Source: Phoenix dactylifera (taxonomy: Eukaryota; Streptophyta; Magnoliopsida; Arecales; Arecaceae). From it: a DNA stretch of 64,000 nucleotides. This document shows, piece after piece, positions 11,537-24,530 of this stretch. The stretch is taken from NCBI RefSeq assembly GCF_009389715.1, contig NW_024067792.1, forward strand, positions 372,001 through 436,000, read 5' to 3'. Below the pieces are notes generated by a model. The model worked only from the letters and a program-made list of their open reading frames with translations. It was not told the origin of the DNA and ran no database searches. Position numbers and translations under genes: made by a program. Each line of letters starts with the position of its first letter. Position 1 is the first letter of the stretch.

Positions 11537-11667
11537 TCAAGAAACAAAACTGCACGTACTCACAGGGTGGAAGAAAAAATTGCTGCTGTTTTTTGTTCTT
11601 CCTTGGAAAGCTTGCCGACAAGAGGCACAAAGGTAGCTGATGACTTGGCCACCTTCGTTGGACAAAC
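11537..11667 (-). CDS. MPP10: MPP10 putative terminal exon
   Basis: A good acceptor (GATACAG) precedes 11667. Exon 12 ends with one leftover base (donor CGGTAAGC at 11990), so the phase-correct reading is GLSNEGGQV... to a stop at 11537-11539. A second frame across the same bases reads [10 protein letters not shown] and ends at 11560-11562, and it looks more like the serine-rich end I remember for this family. Either the exon boundary differs, a small exon is missed, or there is a frameshift. See findings. Confidence 0.45.
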
Positions 11668-13516
11668 CTGTATCGCTCCGCATCTTTCCAGGCACATTTG
11701 ACAATACAAACTCATGCTTCGACTCTTGAGGCCAAAAGGCATTGCTTTTCCTGAGTTTACGAGTTAAGAGGCTCTGAAGGTGTCCTGATTGCAAACTTGC
11801 TAGAAGGTCTGGAAGGCCTAAACCAGAATAATGCAGCATACTGCAGTCATCAATCAATGCTATGTTTCTACGAGGTTTGTTTCCCAGAGATGTCGCGGCT
11901 CATGAATCTTGCTTGCCTGCATTTTGTTTTAAAAGATATCTCAGGTGAAATGTATAAAAGAGATTGCTGGTGGCAGTATGGACAGCTTACCGCTGGGATG
12001 ACTGGGGTCTACACTTTGACGTGCTTTTTTAGCTGCTCTTTTAGCCGTCTCAGCTGCCAAAATGCAGAATGTTAGCGTGATAAAACAATGGATATCAGCT
12101 GCAATTATGTAAAAGATGGAAACATTATAATGATAAGATATAATGTCAAGGAAGATTACCTATTACCCTAACTCCATATAAAGAAGCAAATTTAATGGAA
12201 ATACCACCGATCCATTCTGGCTCTAAAGAATCGTAGCTACAAAAAGTGCCCCTATAAAAAGGGCTGCACATAACCCCTTTTTTTTCCAGTACAACCAAGA
12301 TGCACACATATGGATGTCTAAATAGTCGTCACCAGCCCACGTTACTGCTACAAATGAGGACCTCAAATGACATTTTGTTTCAATAGAATGAGAATAGCCC
12401 CACTGGTTACAAAGGGCCAGTTGTCTGTGAATTTGGTGATGCCCCAGCAGTCACACCCCTCTCTGCCTAAGAAAATGTGCACTCAAAAGCACACCTTCAC
12501 AATCAGTTCTAGATGAACCACTTTTCTCTCATTCATTTAGACAACATTAGTCAATTCGACAGTGAAGGCATATATGATACAATATGGGGGGAAAATTAAT
12601 CAAGTATAGTTGTCCAGGCAGCTCTGCAAGAGACATATGATGCAAATCGATCGAGCCAGCCTTCAGATCTAGCAGGATTTGGTTAAATCCAATTAGACAG
12701 TGAAGGAAGCAACTTCTGAGGCCAATGTTTGCACTTATTCTTTGACTGCTCTATCATAAATGATTCCTAAATGGAGCTAACTCAGTGCAAATTATATGAT
12801 ATTAAGCTGCTCCACAAAATCAGACTTAAAAACGAGATGAAAAACCAGGCATTTGCAACACCCTTTATTTTGTATTCCACAATGTTAATTTTGATCATTG
12901 AGTCATCTGTTGCCTTTATGCACATAAACAAAGTGGTAGTATGACCAGACTTGTATGTATATCAAATATAACTCGTTAATATGTGCATAGTATCATTCAT
13001 ATTCTGCCTATATTAATATATCTTTTGCAGTAGCTTTGGCTTGATTCATTAGGTGAAAACATCAGAAAAATATTAAAAAGGAATTCAAACTGATTTGTAG
13101 TGAAAGCGCAAAATTGATCTCACTCAAGCACAGCATAACATAATCAAGCACTAATATTGTAGCACAGTTTGCACTGCTATGGCACTAAAAACAACAGAAA
13201 ATCAAGAAACATTTGTCCAAGTGACCTTTGTCTAAAAGTTTAAAAGCCGCTGCAAATCTTCCAGCAAAGGGTTCTATCTAGCTTGTCTCTGGGTTACGCT
13301 CATGACCAACTACACAAATGGAGTCTATGTCATCCATTTGCATAATTGTACAGCATAAGTGCGTAACATTCATATTTGTACGTAAAGTAGGGCTTGTCCC
13401 AATGGTCATACCCCTCTGCTTAGGAACCAAAAGTACCGAATTAAAATCCTAGGTGATGCATCCTTAAGTCTATAGGCCTAGGTAATTTAAATGCAGATGG
13501 CTCTCTCTCCCCCCCC

Positions 13517-13563
<47 letters not shown>

Positions 13564-16500
13564 AGCCCTGACTCCTATTCCCTGAAGAAGTAATCTTGAC
13601 CAAGGTGACACCATCTTTTGGGGGAAAGACCAAGAGAGAAATAAAAAATCATCTATTAATTGAAAATAAGAAAAAAAACTCCCTATTTGTGCATATGAGC
13701 ACGACTTATCAAATTTTAAACTAACAGTGGAGGATCGATGGTATTAAGCTAGCTTGACTAATTGCCAACTTTTCATCATTTTTATATTAGTAAAATTAAC
13801 ATTATCAAATCTAACATGCTAAGAAAGTGGCTAACCCATTGCATAAAATAGCTTTTGCTAATTTTTAAATTAGCAAAATTAACTCTACAGACCCTAATAT
13901 GGTTCTTCAGAAGCTTTATGACCAGTGTTTAGAAACTAGTAGGCTAGCCGGGGTTGACTAGTTTGACCCACCAGCTGCCAGTCATTGCAAGTCAAAAGCT
14001 GAACATAAAAACCATACAACCTGAAATACCGGACAGTTCGACCATCTAAAGTGCCTGTTGGATTAGGTTTGACTTGTTTAGGTCAATAAAGGGGAAAAGT
14101 TTTCTTTCCTCTCATGTAAGGAGAGAGAACTTTGGATACATAGGTAGAGGCAACTAGATATCGTGGTAGTCGGGACAGCTGGATCTTGAAAGAGAAGAAG
14201 GATGGCTGGATCTTGCATGGATGGAACGAGCGGTGATTGGATCCGGCAGATCAACCAAATCCCATGGGCTCAATGGTAAGGTGGCTGGATCTTGTGGGGA
14301 CAAATGTGTCAGCAATCAGATCTTCTGGGGACAGAAGCAAGGAGGTTCAGATGGATAAAGACCTTTTCCTCTTCTTTTACTACGTGCTGCAACCGGATCT
14401 GAAGTAATATCGAGAGGAGGAAAATAAGAGGGGTGAGAGAGAGAAGGGGAGGGACAAAATAACAATGGACTTCAGAAGGGAGGGATTGAAAGAGGGGGGA
14501 GGGAGCGCAAAAAAAATGGTTCATGGTTGGTGAAGAGTGGGAACAGTACTGATATAAGTTTAGTGGTGTGTTGGCTGATCGATCTACAGTTGAGCCATGG
14601 TTGAACTGGGAACCCATGACCTACCCAACAGTGTTTGGTCCAGCACAAATGGTTCAGAATACCACATACGATATGATTATATTAAAAGCCAACCAAATAG
14701 AATATGTACATATGTATCTATGTGAGTATGATATCATTGATCCCTATTCTACCTCATATAATATATTTAGTTTAACTATGAAATAACCAGTTATAGCATG
14801 TGCATGCATGCACATGAAAGTTTAGTTTAGCACAAGAAATAAATGAGCATATAGGTGAAAACAAATAGACAAAAATATAGGTGAAAACAAATTGAAAAAT
14901 CACCCTCGCTAAATCTTAGGTTACAAATGCATGAATTGAATGTAAAGGAATTTCCCATGCGGTAATTGTTTTGAACTAGAATAACCAATTCTGATCCTTG
15001 AAAGATTATATGTCGATCGCCAAAGCTGTAATATAAACTTGACTTACAGAGCACACAATATAGCTAGTTTTCTGAAATAATATAGACCTAGTATGCAATG
15101 CAGCTATATGAAGATTGATGCGGTGGTTAGTATATCAAAGTTCGTCATACATGTAAAGGAACATGTAGAAAGGGAAGGATTAGAAGTGGAAACAAATTAC
15201 CTTTAAATTTTCTTTTCTTGTTAGCTCTCCTCCTCTTGCGCTCTGCTTGTGTTAGCTCTGCCTCTTCCTTGATGTCACCTTTCCCTTCAAATATTTCTTC
15301 AGGAGCAAGCATGGCTGCATCTGAGACAGCCAAAGGTGCAATCTGCAACAGGCATTCATTTTCTTTTCATTCCATTCGGTTTCAAGTTTTATTGATTTTT
15401 ATAAATTCCAGAAGTTTAAATACCTCTTCCATTGCTAGAGCAGGTACATTCGCTTGTACAGACATGTCCTCAATAACCTATAAAGGCAATGCATCATATC
15501 TATTAAGAATAAACTTTGAAATTCTACAAACTATATCAGAACAAACTTGATAATTTGCTCACCGGTTTTGGGGCAAAGTTAAAATGTGTCAGTGCATCCA
15601 ACTTCAAACAAAGCTTCTTAAATAGAATACTTGCCTAAGAAAGAAAAGATAAATAATGTGAGGCAACTTTTACTCGATCAGAGTTAAAAGAATAATCTGT
15701 ATCGCATTCATTTTTTTCCCTTACACATCAATCAACAACTTACATTTATATATACGAGGGATGTAAATTTATCCAGTTACAACAACTTATGTATACAGAA
15801 TTACAGATGCAAACTGTTGTAAGAAACTTGCAAGGCTGCCATACAGTGCTTGAAAACAAAAATAAGTACATAAAAGTATTCCATAAACATTGAATAAATT
15901 CAAAGATACAGAATTTAATTTAACTTAGCTTTTGTGGAAATTGGTACATGTATTACTTCCAAATCAATGTGGGCTTGAAGCAATTAGCATAAGCAGGAAA
16001 CAGTACCAGGTCAAGTACTTTAAAATAAGAGAAATATTATTTAGTTAATGAATAACCCCATATCTGAATCCACAATTCAAATAAAATTCTTGCCATTGTG
16101 GGACTTGTACACCAAAATTTGACAGTTGTCATTATGTTACATACTGGTGCAATCTATAAAAAGCCTTGGATCGTAGGACCAGTTTAATTGAAGCTTTATT
16201 GCAGTCCTTGAGAGATTCACACAAAAAAAAAGTCACCAGCACATTTTGAAATAGAAAATATAGATAAATGATCAATTAAAATCGTACCTCCTTCTTTTGT
16301 TCATCTGAAACGGAAAGAGGTGCAGAATCTAGACCTGTCTTCTGTGCATACTCTTCCTGTATACAGTCACGAAAATACCAATAAATATCATGCATATTCT
16401 AATCATTTTTGTTTTGTCAAATGTTGCAATCCACATTCTCAGTTCTGAGCGGTGAAAGAAAATGTGATATATCAAAAGCTACGAACCTCGTATATTTCAG

Positions 16501-19500
16501 CAAGGCCCTTCTTGCTCTTATTTTCATCCTGTTGATATACATATAAAATGTTCAGTAAAAACTTGCAAATAAGAAACAAGGTATCCTTTTCCTCTGTGCT
16601 TTCAATCAGATCACTTCATACCAGTTCTTTGTATTCTTTTGGTGCTTTAGATGGTAAAGCAGGAGCTCTTTGAACATCATCAAAATGTCCCTGTGCAAAA
16701 CCGTAGAAGAATACAACTTAGAAAATACACAAGAAGAAAAGACAAATACTTTTCTACCAAAATAGCTTCCATCTGAAGACAGAAGAAAACTAATTTGATG
16801 GCAAAGAATGTTGATGCAACCACCCAACCATTGGAGTTACTTATATCTGTTGGCTCTTCTTAGTTTCAAAAGTGTCACCTTTTGCTCACATGAAGGGCGA
16901 TAATTAGCAAAAGTAATTAGGATGGTGAGCTCAAGAAAAGAAGTAATGGATCACCTTAAGTGCTCCTTTCTCAAAATGAAGGGAAAAGACGTGGTTTTGT
17001 AAAAAAATTTGAAAAAAGAGGGCAGCGGCAACTAGCAAATCTTGTTTTATATTTGGTGATTCATCTTTGCTTGTTACCGGTTGATTGAATAACAATCGCT
17101 GATGAGTATTGGCTTTGCAACAGTTTGGAGAAAATTTTTGACTAGGAAGGTGAGAGGACTGCAAGAGAAAGCAAGATGCCCTTGTTGGAGTTTAGAGGAC
17201 ATAATATTGTCTTACAATGGATGAAGGGGTATTCGGGGCCAAAGAATATCCAGCCGCAACCATATAATATTCATCTCTAATTAGTGATAAGTAAACCACA
17301 CGTGCCTTTTCTGATCTCTGAGATATTTCATAAAATGGACTCTCTATAGATCCCTAATAACCAACACTCACATGAATAGATAAGGATCCAATAAGTCCAA
17401 CATTGATTCCTTTGGACATGTCAATTGGACAAATACATCCATAGTAGCTAGGATGGATATCTCGTATCCGAAAGCTAGCAGTTTGCCGCGTCAATCCTTC
17501 AGGGCCCAAATAACTCAATTTTCGCCTACGAACGATTTGAGTCAATGGATTAGTTCAATCCAAAACTTGATATAATGGGTGCAAGCCAAAAAAAAGCGAT
17601 TCATAAGTGGTTGTTCCTGAAGTTGAAGTTACCAAATTTTGAGGAGTCACTATTAATTTATGCTTGATTGCTCCATATATTGTTCCTCAAACAACATTTT
17701 CTAAACGAATAATGCCGTATTTCTTGCTTATGAGCCATATTTATATGTCTTATGTCATTGGGCTTTTATTTGGGCCTAAAAACGCCCAAATCTATGAAGC
17801 ATGACATAGATATGAGATACGAATTCGGCATTATACAAATAATGCCAATACAATGAATCCTGGTAAAGTAGGATACAACATAGTTGGGAAAAACCAAGCA
17901 TAGTATACTATCAACATATCATAGTCCACGCATAATACGATAGCATTAGCTTCATCAACCTCGTTATTCAGTTATTACTTAATTTCATAAATTCTATTCC
18001 AAGGTTCGCAGTATTAATGTGTATCACTCTGTATCGGGCATAATACTATACCATATCGATACAGAACTGTTTCTCAGTTGGGGGGCGTACGGAGTATCGA
18101 TATGCCAAACTGACCCCATACTGGGCATACCGATACTTGACCAACATGGTATTGATACAGGGTCTGGTACAGAGATTGTGACCCTTGCTCCAATACATAC
18201 TCCATACTTTAATATCAACATCATACTCCAAAATTAACCATCTCCCATTAAAGAGTTAACATTCATTATAAAAGGGAAGGAATGACAAAGACCTTCCCTT
18301 CATTCCCAGATGTATTAGGGAAGCATCACAAGTGTACTAGAGAAGCATCTAGTGCATTATTTTCGAAAAAAATTGTGCAGTAAATGTGAATATCAGATGT
18401 ACATCCTAAAAAGTATCTAATGATATTTATATCCGGTACATATTCGATAAGGACATAGCATGCAATTTGATGTATCTATGCTTTCTAGGCCCACACCTAT
18501 AATAATCATAAACTGCCACCAGTCATGGATGCTTTAGTCCTTTCCCTAACTTGTGCCAAGCCCCTCTTCTTTTAATAAATCAGCTGCCACACAGATGAGA
18601 ATCAATCTGTGCAGCATTATTCCTTCATCTCTCTCACACACACATTTCTCCTCTCTTTTCTTCTCCTCTTCCCTCTTCCTCTCTCTCATACTTCTGCTCT
18701 TCCTCCTATCTAGTATTTCTCTTCTTTTCAATCTTATTATATTTTGTAGAGAGCAATACAAGTGATCGTAAAAAGCTGTCATTTAGAATTCAAACGTATC
18801 ATAGGTGACCTAACCCGGGATTGCTCATGCTTGTTAATGCTGTCTGAGGCATTTTGTAAACCTGAGGTCAGACCAGATGGCCTTGTTATTATTTATGTTA
18901 TGGTCTCTTGTTGCATTAGAAAGTAGGAGGCTGTAGTGTATTAGTCCGAAGAAGGAGCCCCCAAACCCCCTGCTTTATAATACTACCAGAAACAATGATA
19001 TTATGTTTTCTGGTTCTATTATATAGTAGGAGAAAAGCTTTAAAAATGAATATCACTCTTAATGCCTTTGTTTTCTATTAAATTTTATTCCCTCAACTCC
19101 AACATGAGGTTAGTTTCTCCTCTCTAACACCATGTTCATATTTTCTAAATCCATGTGGTTTAAAGCAAATCTTCCAAAACTGGTAATCAGGAAGCATACA
19201 TGATTGGTTGCAAGCTTATCTTTCTCAATTCTATTGCCATGAGATGTAAGCAAGCTATGGTAGAGTGTTAAGAAGAAGCAAGTATGCTGAGGCAATGCCA
19301 TGTAGAAACTGCTGGCAGGATTACCTCCATAATCCTTTTTCTGATCAGATCTTCGAGGGAAGCTGTGACTTCTTCTGTGATTACTGGAGCAGGTCTCACG
19401 TTATGCTCAAAATCTAGGTCCACCTCAAGCGCACTGTTCATAGGCCTTTTAGCAGCAGTAACCTAACACAGGACCAAGAACAATTTAACCAAAGCAGCAC

Positions 19501-22500
19501 TTTATAAATGACTAAAAATTATCAATTCATTTGAGTCCCCACAGGTAGAGCAAGTGATTACTGATTGCTGAATTAAGCTACATAAATTATTAACCTGAAT
19601 TGATTAAGTACCTCTCCCTGCATTGTCCATGACTTGGGTTCCAAATTTGCTTTCTCCATTTGCTCTATTTTAGAGCGAATCTGCTGTAGCTCTTTCTCAT
19701 GAGTGGAAAGATTATTTTTATTCTGTAGAAAGAAAAAAAAAGTAAGATATGTTGCTATGACAAGGTCAATCCAAAATAATTCTGAGATCACTGGTCTCTT
19801 GGATTACCCAGATTAGAGAATATACCTGAGTGTCAGTATCCTCATCATCCATTTTCTGGTCTTCTGTCCCATCAAATAATTCATCCTTATCTGAATCTTC
19901 TCTCATTTTGCCACCATCTTTCTTGTTTAATCCTCTTTTCTTTTTACCTCCAAAAAAATCTTCATACCTAGAAAAAAATCATTTTTCATATTAAAAAAAG
20001 TAGACAAAAGCATTTTTAAAATATGAATAAAAGATTAGATAGTAGTGCTGAATTTAGCCATTGAAACTAGTACAATAGACCATACCAAAAGGTTGTGTTA
20101 GTAGACCCTTCATTACATGCCAGACAAAGTGCTTATGTTAATATAACGCAACATGAGAATTGGTATAACTCTTAGGTGTGGTTTCACAAAGCAGAGTTTT
20201 TCGGAAGTATAAAAATCTGGGTACTTGAGAAATAGGACAAAGTCCACAAGTATGGGTCGCGCAGCATATTTGACTACTTTGTTGCATTAAGCAATGATTT
20301 TTTTTATATAGAAATATTAACTTAAGATAAATATTGGAATGAGACATTCATGGGTACATATCTATAGAATGAGATATAGTCAAGTTCTAGAAAATAATTC
20401 CCAAAATGGCACTGAAACATATGATTAAATTGTGGTTTATGATAATAGATGCATGCTATCATTTTGCATTGAGAAACAACAAGTTCCAAAACGGAACTAT
20501 TGAAATATATGATGGGCAAAATATTAAGCAGAGGATTTGTCAGAATAGATGCATGCTACAAATATAGACTGGGACATAACCAATGCAAGAAAACAAGTAT
20601 TCAAGAATAACATACAATGAAATGGAATTCATGATGGAAGACACACCTTGCATTTTCATATAAGTCTGTTTCTTCATCGCCATCTTCATCAAAATCTCCC
20701 AACTAAAAACAAGATAATCATATTAAAAAAAGAAAATAGATAAAAAAAAATAGACCATATATACATAAATACATGTACTGTATAAAATTTTATGAGCATG
20801 GCATTTCACCAATTAAGCAGAGCATTTTTGATACATGAGGGACAGCTTATATGATAAGTGCTATACTAATGGGAAAGAGACTAAACGTACATATGTAATC
20901 ATATCACATTCTTCCAAAATAAGCGGACAAGGAATGAGGGCTAAGAAGAACATATGGGGATTCTCCTCCCCTTCTTCATGAAAGAAATCAGGCATCACTT
21001 AACATTCCACCTAAAAGGCAGATGTACTTCATTCCAATGTCAAAGCTCTAATTCAAATATGAACACATAAAGGCTGGTCCATAATGTAGTTGGTGTTGCC
21101 CTCAGTACATGTTTGATTTATTTAGATTACACCTATAGCTAAAGGCATAATAATCAGTCTCTTGAAGACAGGAACAAGAGTTCCCAGAGAAATCAACGTA
21201 TTGTTTCAAAACAAATTAGCTCAGATTTAATATCCAATGTGTCATAGATGAAAAAAATATCAAAAAGAAAATAAATAACCAAAGTACCCGTACTAACACT
21301 CTCTACTAACTAAAACCTCCATCAAAAACCCTAATTAGCACATAGAATTTATGAGATGAATCCACCATATTGACAAGCTAGAAGTCTTTCCACGTTTATC
21401 AAAAACCAATTAAAGTTTCTCCCACCCCCCCCCCCCCAGCCCCCCGCCCCCAAAAAAAAAAGAAAAAAAAAATCTAGCGCAATTTATAAAGCATAATCAT
21501 ACCCCTGATTGCTGCACCCATGCCTTAGTATCAAAAAGAATAAGGAAAGCCCCAGCCAGCTTCATTTCATAGAGAAGAAGCAAGGAATTAACCCTGACAT
21601 ACTTTTCACTGCATTACCTATCTTCTACTAATTAACACATAAAATAGTAAAAATAGATTATACGCTTTGTTTTTTCGGCACCCTGAACACCATCCTAACC
21701 AAAATACTAGCTATTAACTACATATTCCTGTACAAAGCAATTAGTTACATATTTCTGTAAAAAAAAACACTCTTTTCTTCAAAAGACCAGAATAAATATA
21801 ACCAAAGCACAAAACTATAAATAATTGAAGCCCTGGAAAAAAGAAAATCTGACCTCCAAATCTGCCTCATCAGCATCCTCCTCATCCTCCTCCTCTTCTT
21901 CTTCCTCATCTTCCTCTTCGTCTTCCTCATCCCTCTTTTCTTTTCTTTTTCTCCTTTCTGGTTGCCCATACTCCTCTTCCTCATTCTTCTCCAAAAATTC
22001 CTCCAATTCCTTTATCTTAAGAAAACGATCCGCCACCCCCTGCCCCTTCCCTTCCCCTCCTTCTTCTTCTTCCCCCTCTTCCTCCTCCTCATCCTCATCC
22101 TCTTCCCGTCCGTCTTCCTCCTCTTCCTCCCCCGCGGCCACGTCCTCTTCCTCCTCATCTTCCTCCCCATCGTCATCCTCCTCCTCCTCCTCTTCACCTT
22201 CCTCGCCGTCTCCTCCCTTCACCACCTCCGCCGCCGTCTTTCCTCCGGCGGGCAGAAACACTTCGGGGGGTTCCCTCTCCAGCCTCCTGACCTCGCGTCG
22301 CAAAGTGGAGACGAGGGGGCGGGAGAGGAGGTCGATCTGGTACCAGATCTGTTCGGCGTCAAAGCCCTCATCGGCGAGGAGCTGATCGACGGGGGCTTTG
22401 GGGCAGAAGGGGAGGAGGGCGGAGTAGAGGTGGCGGGAAGCGGCGCGGGCGACCTGGGAGAGCTCCGACGATGGCGAGAGGTATAGAGGCGGGTCCGCCG

Positions 22501-22555
22501 CCCTCAGCCGCTCCAGCGCCTCCTCTCCCCTCTTCTCGTCCCCCACCGCCGCCAT
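11537..22555 (-). CDS. MPP10: U3 snoRNP protein MPP10
   Basis: MPP10 is the scaffold of the MPP10-IMP3-IMP4 module of the U3 small nucleolar RNP, used in early 18S rRNA processing in the nucleolus. Proposed exons, all GT-AG with matching phase: 22555-21854, 20702-20647, 19967-19826, 19722-19612, 19462-19325, 16690-16622, 16528-16487, 16356-16288, 15634-15563, 15477-15424, 15342-15201, 12053-11991 and 11667-11537. They total 596 residues. Exon 1 holds the N-terminal region and a long Glu/Asp tract (about residues 115-230). Family landmarks follow: [10 protein letters not shown] (exon 4), [15 protein letters not shown] and the LEDLIRKRI helix (exon 5), [14 protein letters not shown] (exon 6), [11 protein letters not shown] (exon 7) and [12 protein letters not shown] (exon 9). 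Exon 11 ends in a basic [14 protein letters not shown] tract. The last exon is uncertain: the phase-correct frame and the family-like frame differ. Introns 5 (2.6 kb) and 11 (3.1 kb) are large. Confidence 0.85.
13501..13562. repeat. compound (CT)n(AT)n(AG)n microsatellite
   Basis: Twelve bases of CT (13519-13530), ten AT units (13531-13550) and six AG units (13551-13562) form a perfect 44-nt palindrome inside MPP10 intron 11. A CT/C-rich lead precedes it. Confidence 0.9.
17225..17725 (-). pseudogene. rpoB: nuclear plastid DNA fragment: rpoB
   Basis: Inside MPP10 intron 5 the minus strand reads as the middle of plastid RNA polymerase beta subunit. In order it gives [20 protein letters not shown] (about 17670-17605), [36 protein letters not shown] and [13 protein letters not shown] (17545-17365), then [11 protein letters not shown] and [13 protein letters not shown] (to about 17235). 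This part of RpoB is very conserved, so recognition is firm. Stops (17354-17356 among them) and a homopolymer expansion near 17590 show it is a dead copy, transferred from the chloroplast and decaying. Confidence 0.9.
17709..17836. repeat. small inverted repeat in MPP10 intron 5
   Basis: AATGCCG at the left edge and CGGCATT at the right edge bound a ~125-bp stretch. Its arms share several words in inverted order (for example TGGGC...GCCCA around 17760-17790). It may be a small foldback element or chance; pairing is imperfect. Confidence 0.3.
18000..18240. repeat. CGATAC/GGTAC-rich dispersed repeat
   Basis: Shares repeated CGATAC, GGTAC and GTATCG words with 2280-2425 and 61490-61625. It lies in MPP10 intron 5. 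No coding content; open frames on both strands here are by-products of the quasi-palindromic repeats. Confidence 0.4.
21423..21470. repeat. poly-C / poly-A homopolymer cluster
   Basis: A C-rich run (about 21423-21449) is followed at once by runs of A (21451-21470) inside MPP10 intron 1. On the minus strand this is T-rich then G-rich. It is a likely spot for sequencing error and possibly for G-quadruplex formation on the minus strand. Confidence 0.7.
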
Positions 22556-22766
22556 CTCTCTCTGTCTCTTCTCTCGCGGCGTCGCTTCGCTGCTCGGTTA
22601 CTTGTCTGTCAGGGCCATGCGGCTTCTAAAACCTACTTGAACTTCTCGCCTCTTTTTAGGGCGGTAAACAAGTCGGACTCGGATCACATCAAGATCCGCA
22701 TCCGAATTTGATCAGATATGTAGCTGGTCTAGAGTAACGGCCGTTATCTCTCTCTCTCTCTCTTCT

Positions 22767-23085
22767 TTTTTTTTTTTTTTTTCTTTTTTGGCTAAAGCAG
22801 GTCAGTCAAACTACATGAGTACGAACAAACCCAATAAAATCAGCAAACAGAATATCACATAATGTTATAGACAACTCTTCTTTCCAAGTCTACACAGTAC
22901 CATCGGAGTGATTGGCCGCATAAGCGGTCACCGAGTCTGCAGCACCATGGGCCTCTCTAAAGACGTGTTTGGCCTGAAAAGCCACTTCATCTCCGCCCAT
23001 CGACCAAATATCCCAAAATAGGGAACCCTCTAGATCCAACTTATCACTGTGACTAAGTCTCTATCTCTCTAGGAAAAAAAAAAGA
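22767..23085 (-). mobile_element. LINE 3' end fragment upstream of MPP10
   Basis: A T-run at about 22767-22790 is the poly(A) tail of a minus-strand insertion. The minus strand then reads KHVFREAHGAADSVTAYAANHS (about 22985-22910), the conserved end of a plant LINE RNase H domain. It is short, truncated and non-functional. It lies 210 bp upstream of the MPP10 start codon, so it may sit in or next to the promoter. Confidence 0.6.
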
Positions 23086-23820
23086 AAAAAAAAAAACACC
23101 GTTATAAGGTTACAATGATTTCACAGTGGAGGAATGTTACGGGAAGATTGCCTTCATTATTATTTTTTTAGTTTCCTTGTGGTAGGCATTATTTGTAGCT
23201 CACTAACGCATTATTTGTGATCTTATGTTGCAAAATTGTGTGTGTCACTTTTATACTTGCATTATTTGGGTTGATGGACTGATTTTTTTTGGACTTTTTC
23301 AACTATGTGTTCTTCTTTTTCCATTAGCTCCCTATTTGTTAAGATCTTGTGAATTTTTATACATTTGTATGTTAGTAATTTGATTTTTATAATACTATCA
23401 TAAAACATGTTCCATGCACGTGAAGAACCACTTATCGATCTACATTTACATTAGAAGATAAGATGTAAGATGATAATTAACTTGAAATACATCCGACCCG
23501 AACCCAAGTATATGTGCAGATCGGGTCATGTTGGCTTGGGTCAACCTATCCTAAGTTCCACTTCAACCACCATACCTATTTTATTTTTATATAGTGAATT
23601 AAATGATTTGGCATATATTCTTACAAAACTCTGAACAACGAATGAGAGCACACATCCACTATTAAAATCCTCTGCCACCTTTTTTTCTCCAAGTTAAAAT
23701 TCATTATGTTTTTTTTATCAAATATCAAAGTGTTTCCTGATTAAGCATCGGCTGTTGTCCTTGCAATTCTTGTAGTCAGACTGGAATTTGGACATTTCAT
23801 AGCCAAAGTTGCATCCAAAA
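23086..23820. other. unassigned spacer
   Basis: AT-rich sequence between two LINE remnants. I see no gene or clear element. Confidence 0.3.
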
Positions 23821-23824
23821 TTGC

Positions 23825-24450
23825 ATGCAGTGGCATGCTTTTTTATTTTATGCAAAACCAGAGAGACCCAAGAAGGAGAAGGGTCAATTATTTCTAATCA
23901 GACCATCACATGGACCCCCAAGAGGACCTCAACCTAAGAACATTGAAGAAGTCGGTCAACTACATACAAAAGTTAACCAATGGTATGAACTTCGCCATCG
24001 AGATACTGACTCTGAGTTGGATTGGGGGAAGACCATATCGATGTCAAACTAATTAGCGCTCATAGGAATGGATTGCAGCCTTCATAAGAAGAAAGACTCG
24101 AAAAACACAACAACACTCGAGAGATTTCAAAAACGGGTTTAGAAAGTATGGAGATTTGATATTGTCTGCAGTCTATGCAAGCACTAATCCTCATAACAGA
24201 GAGCTTATTTTGGAAAGGAAGAATATCAATAAAATGGCTAAACAATATGACCAGTACCCATGGATGCTAGCAGGGGAATTCCATGAATATTTTGCTGAAA
24301 GATGGCAGCCTTTCTTACTGCAGCAACAGTTTAGCCTACCCCCTCGAGCATTCAGATACTTTTTCTGCACAATAAAAAAAAATGACAACCGGTTTCTTTA
24401 TCTTCAAGCAGGAAAGGTGCAAAGTAATCCAAGGGACTGTCAGTAGAGAT
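23825..24450 (+). pseudogene. LINE endonuclease remnant
   Basis: The frame around 24145-24300 reads SAVYASTNPHNRELI and PWMLAGEFHE, which correspond to conserved blocks of the apurinic-type endonuclease of plant LINEs (normally ending in GDFNE). The frame 23825-24052 upstream is proline/lysine-rich and unrecognised, but may be the part before the endonuclease. Stops at 24050 and 24444 and missing catalytic context indicate a relic. Confidence 0.5.
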
Positions 24451-24530
24451 TTTTGTTTCTAGAAGTCATTTTTGGCTGAGATTTCATGTTGGAATTTCTA
24501 AGAACCCTGCATGAGTTTTGTAGGGACTCG

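Noticed and set aside
21825..22486. Long plus-strand frames rich in Ser or Leu/Phe opposite MPP10 exon 1
   Set aside because: They are antisense readings of the GAG/GAA-rich acidic tract of MPP10; low complexity and no family match.
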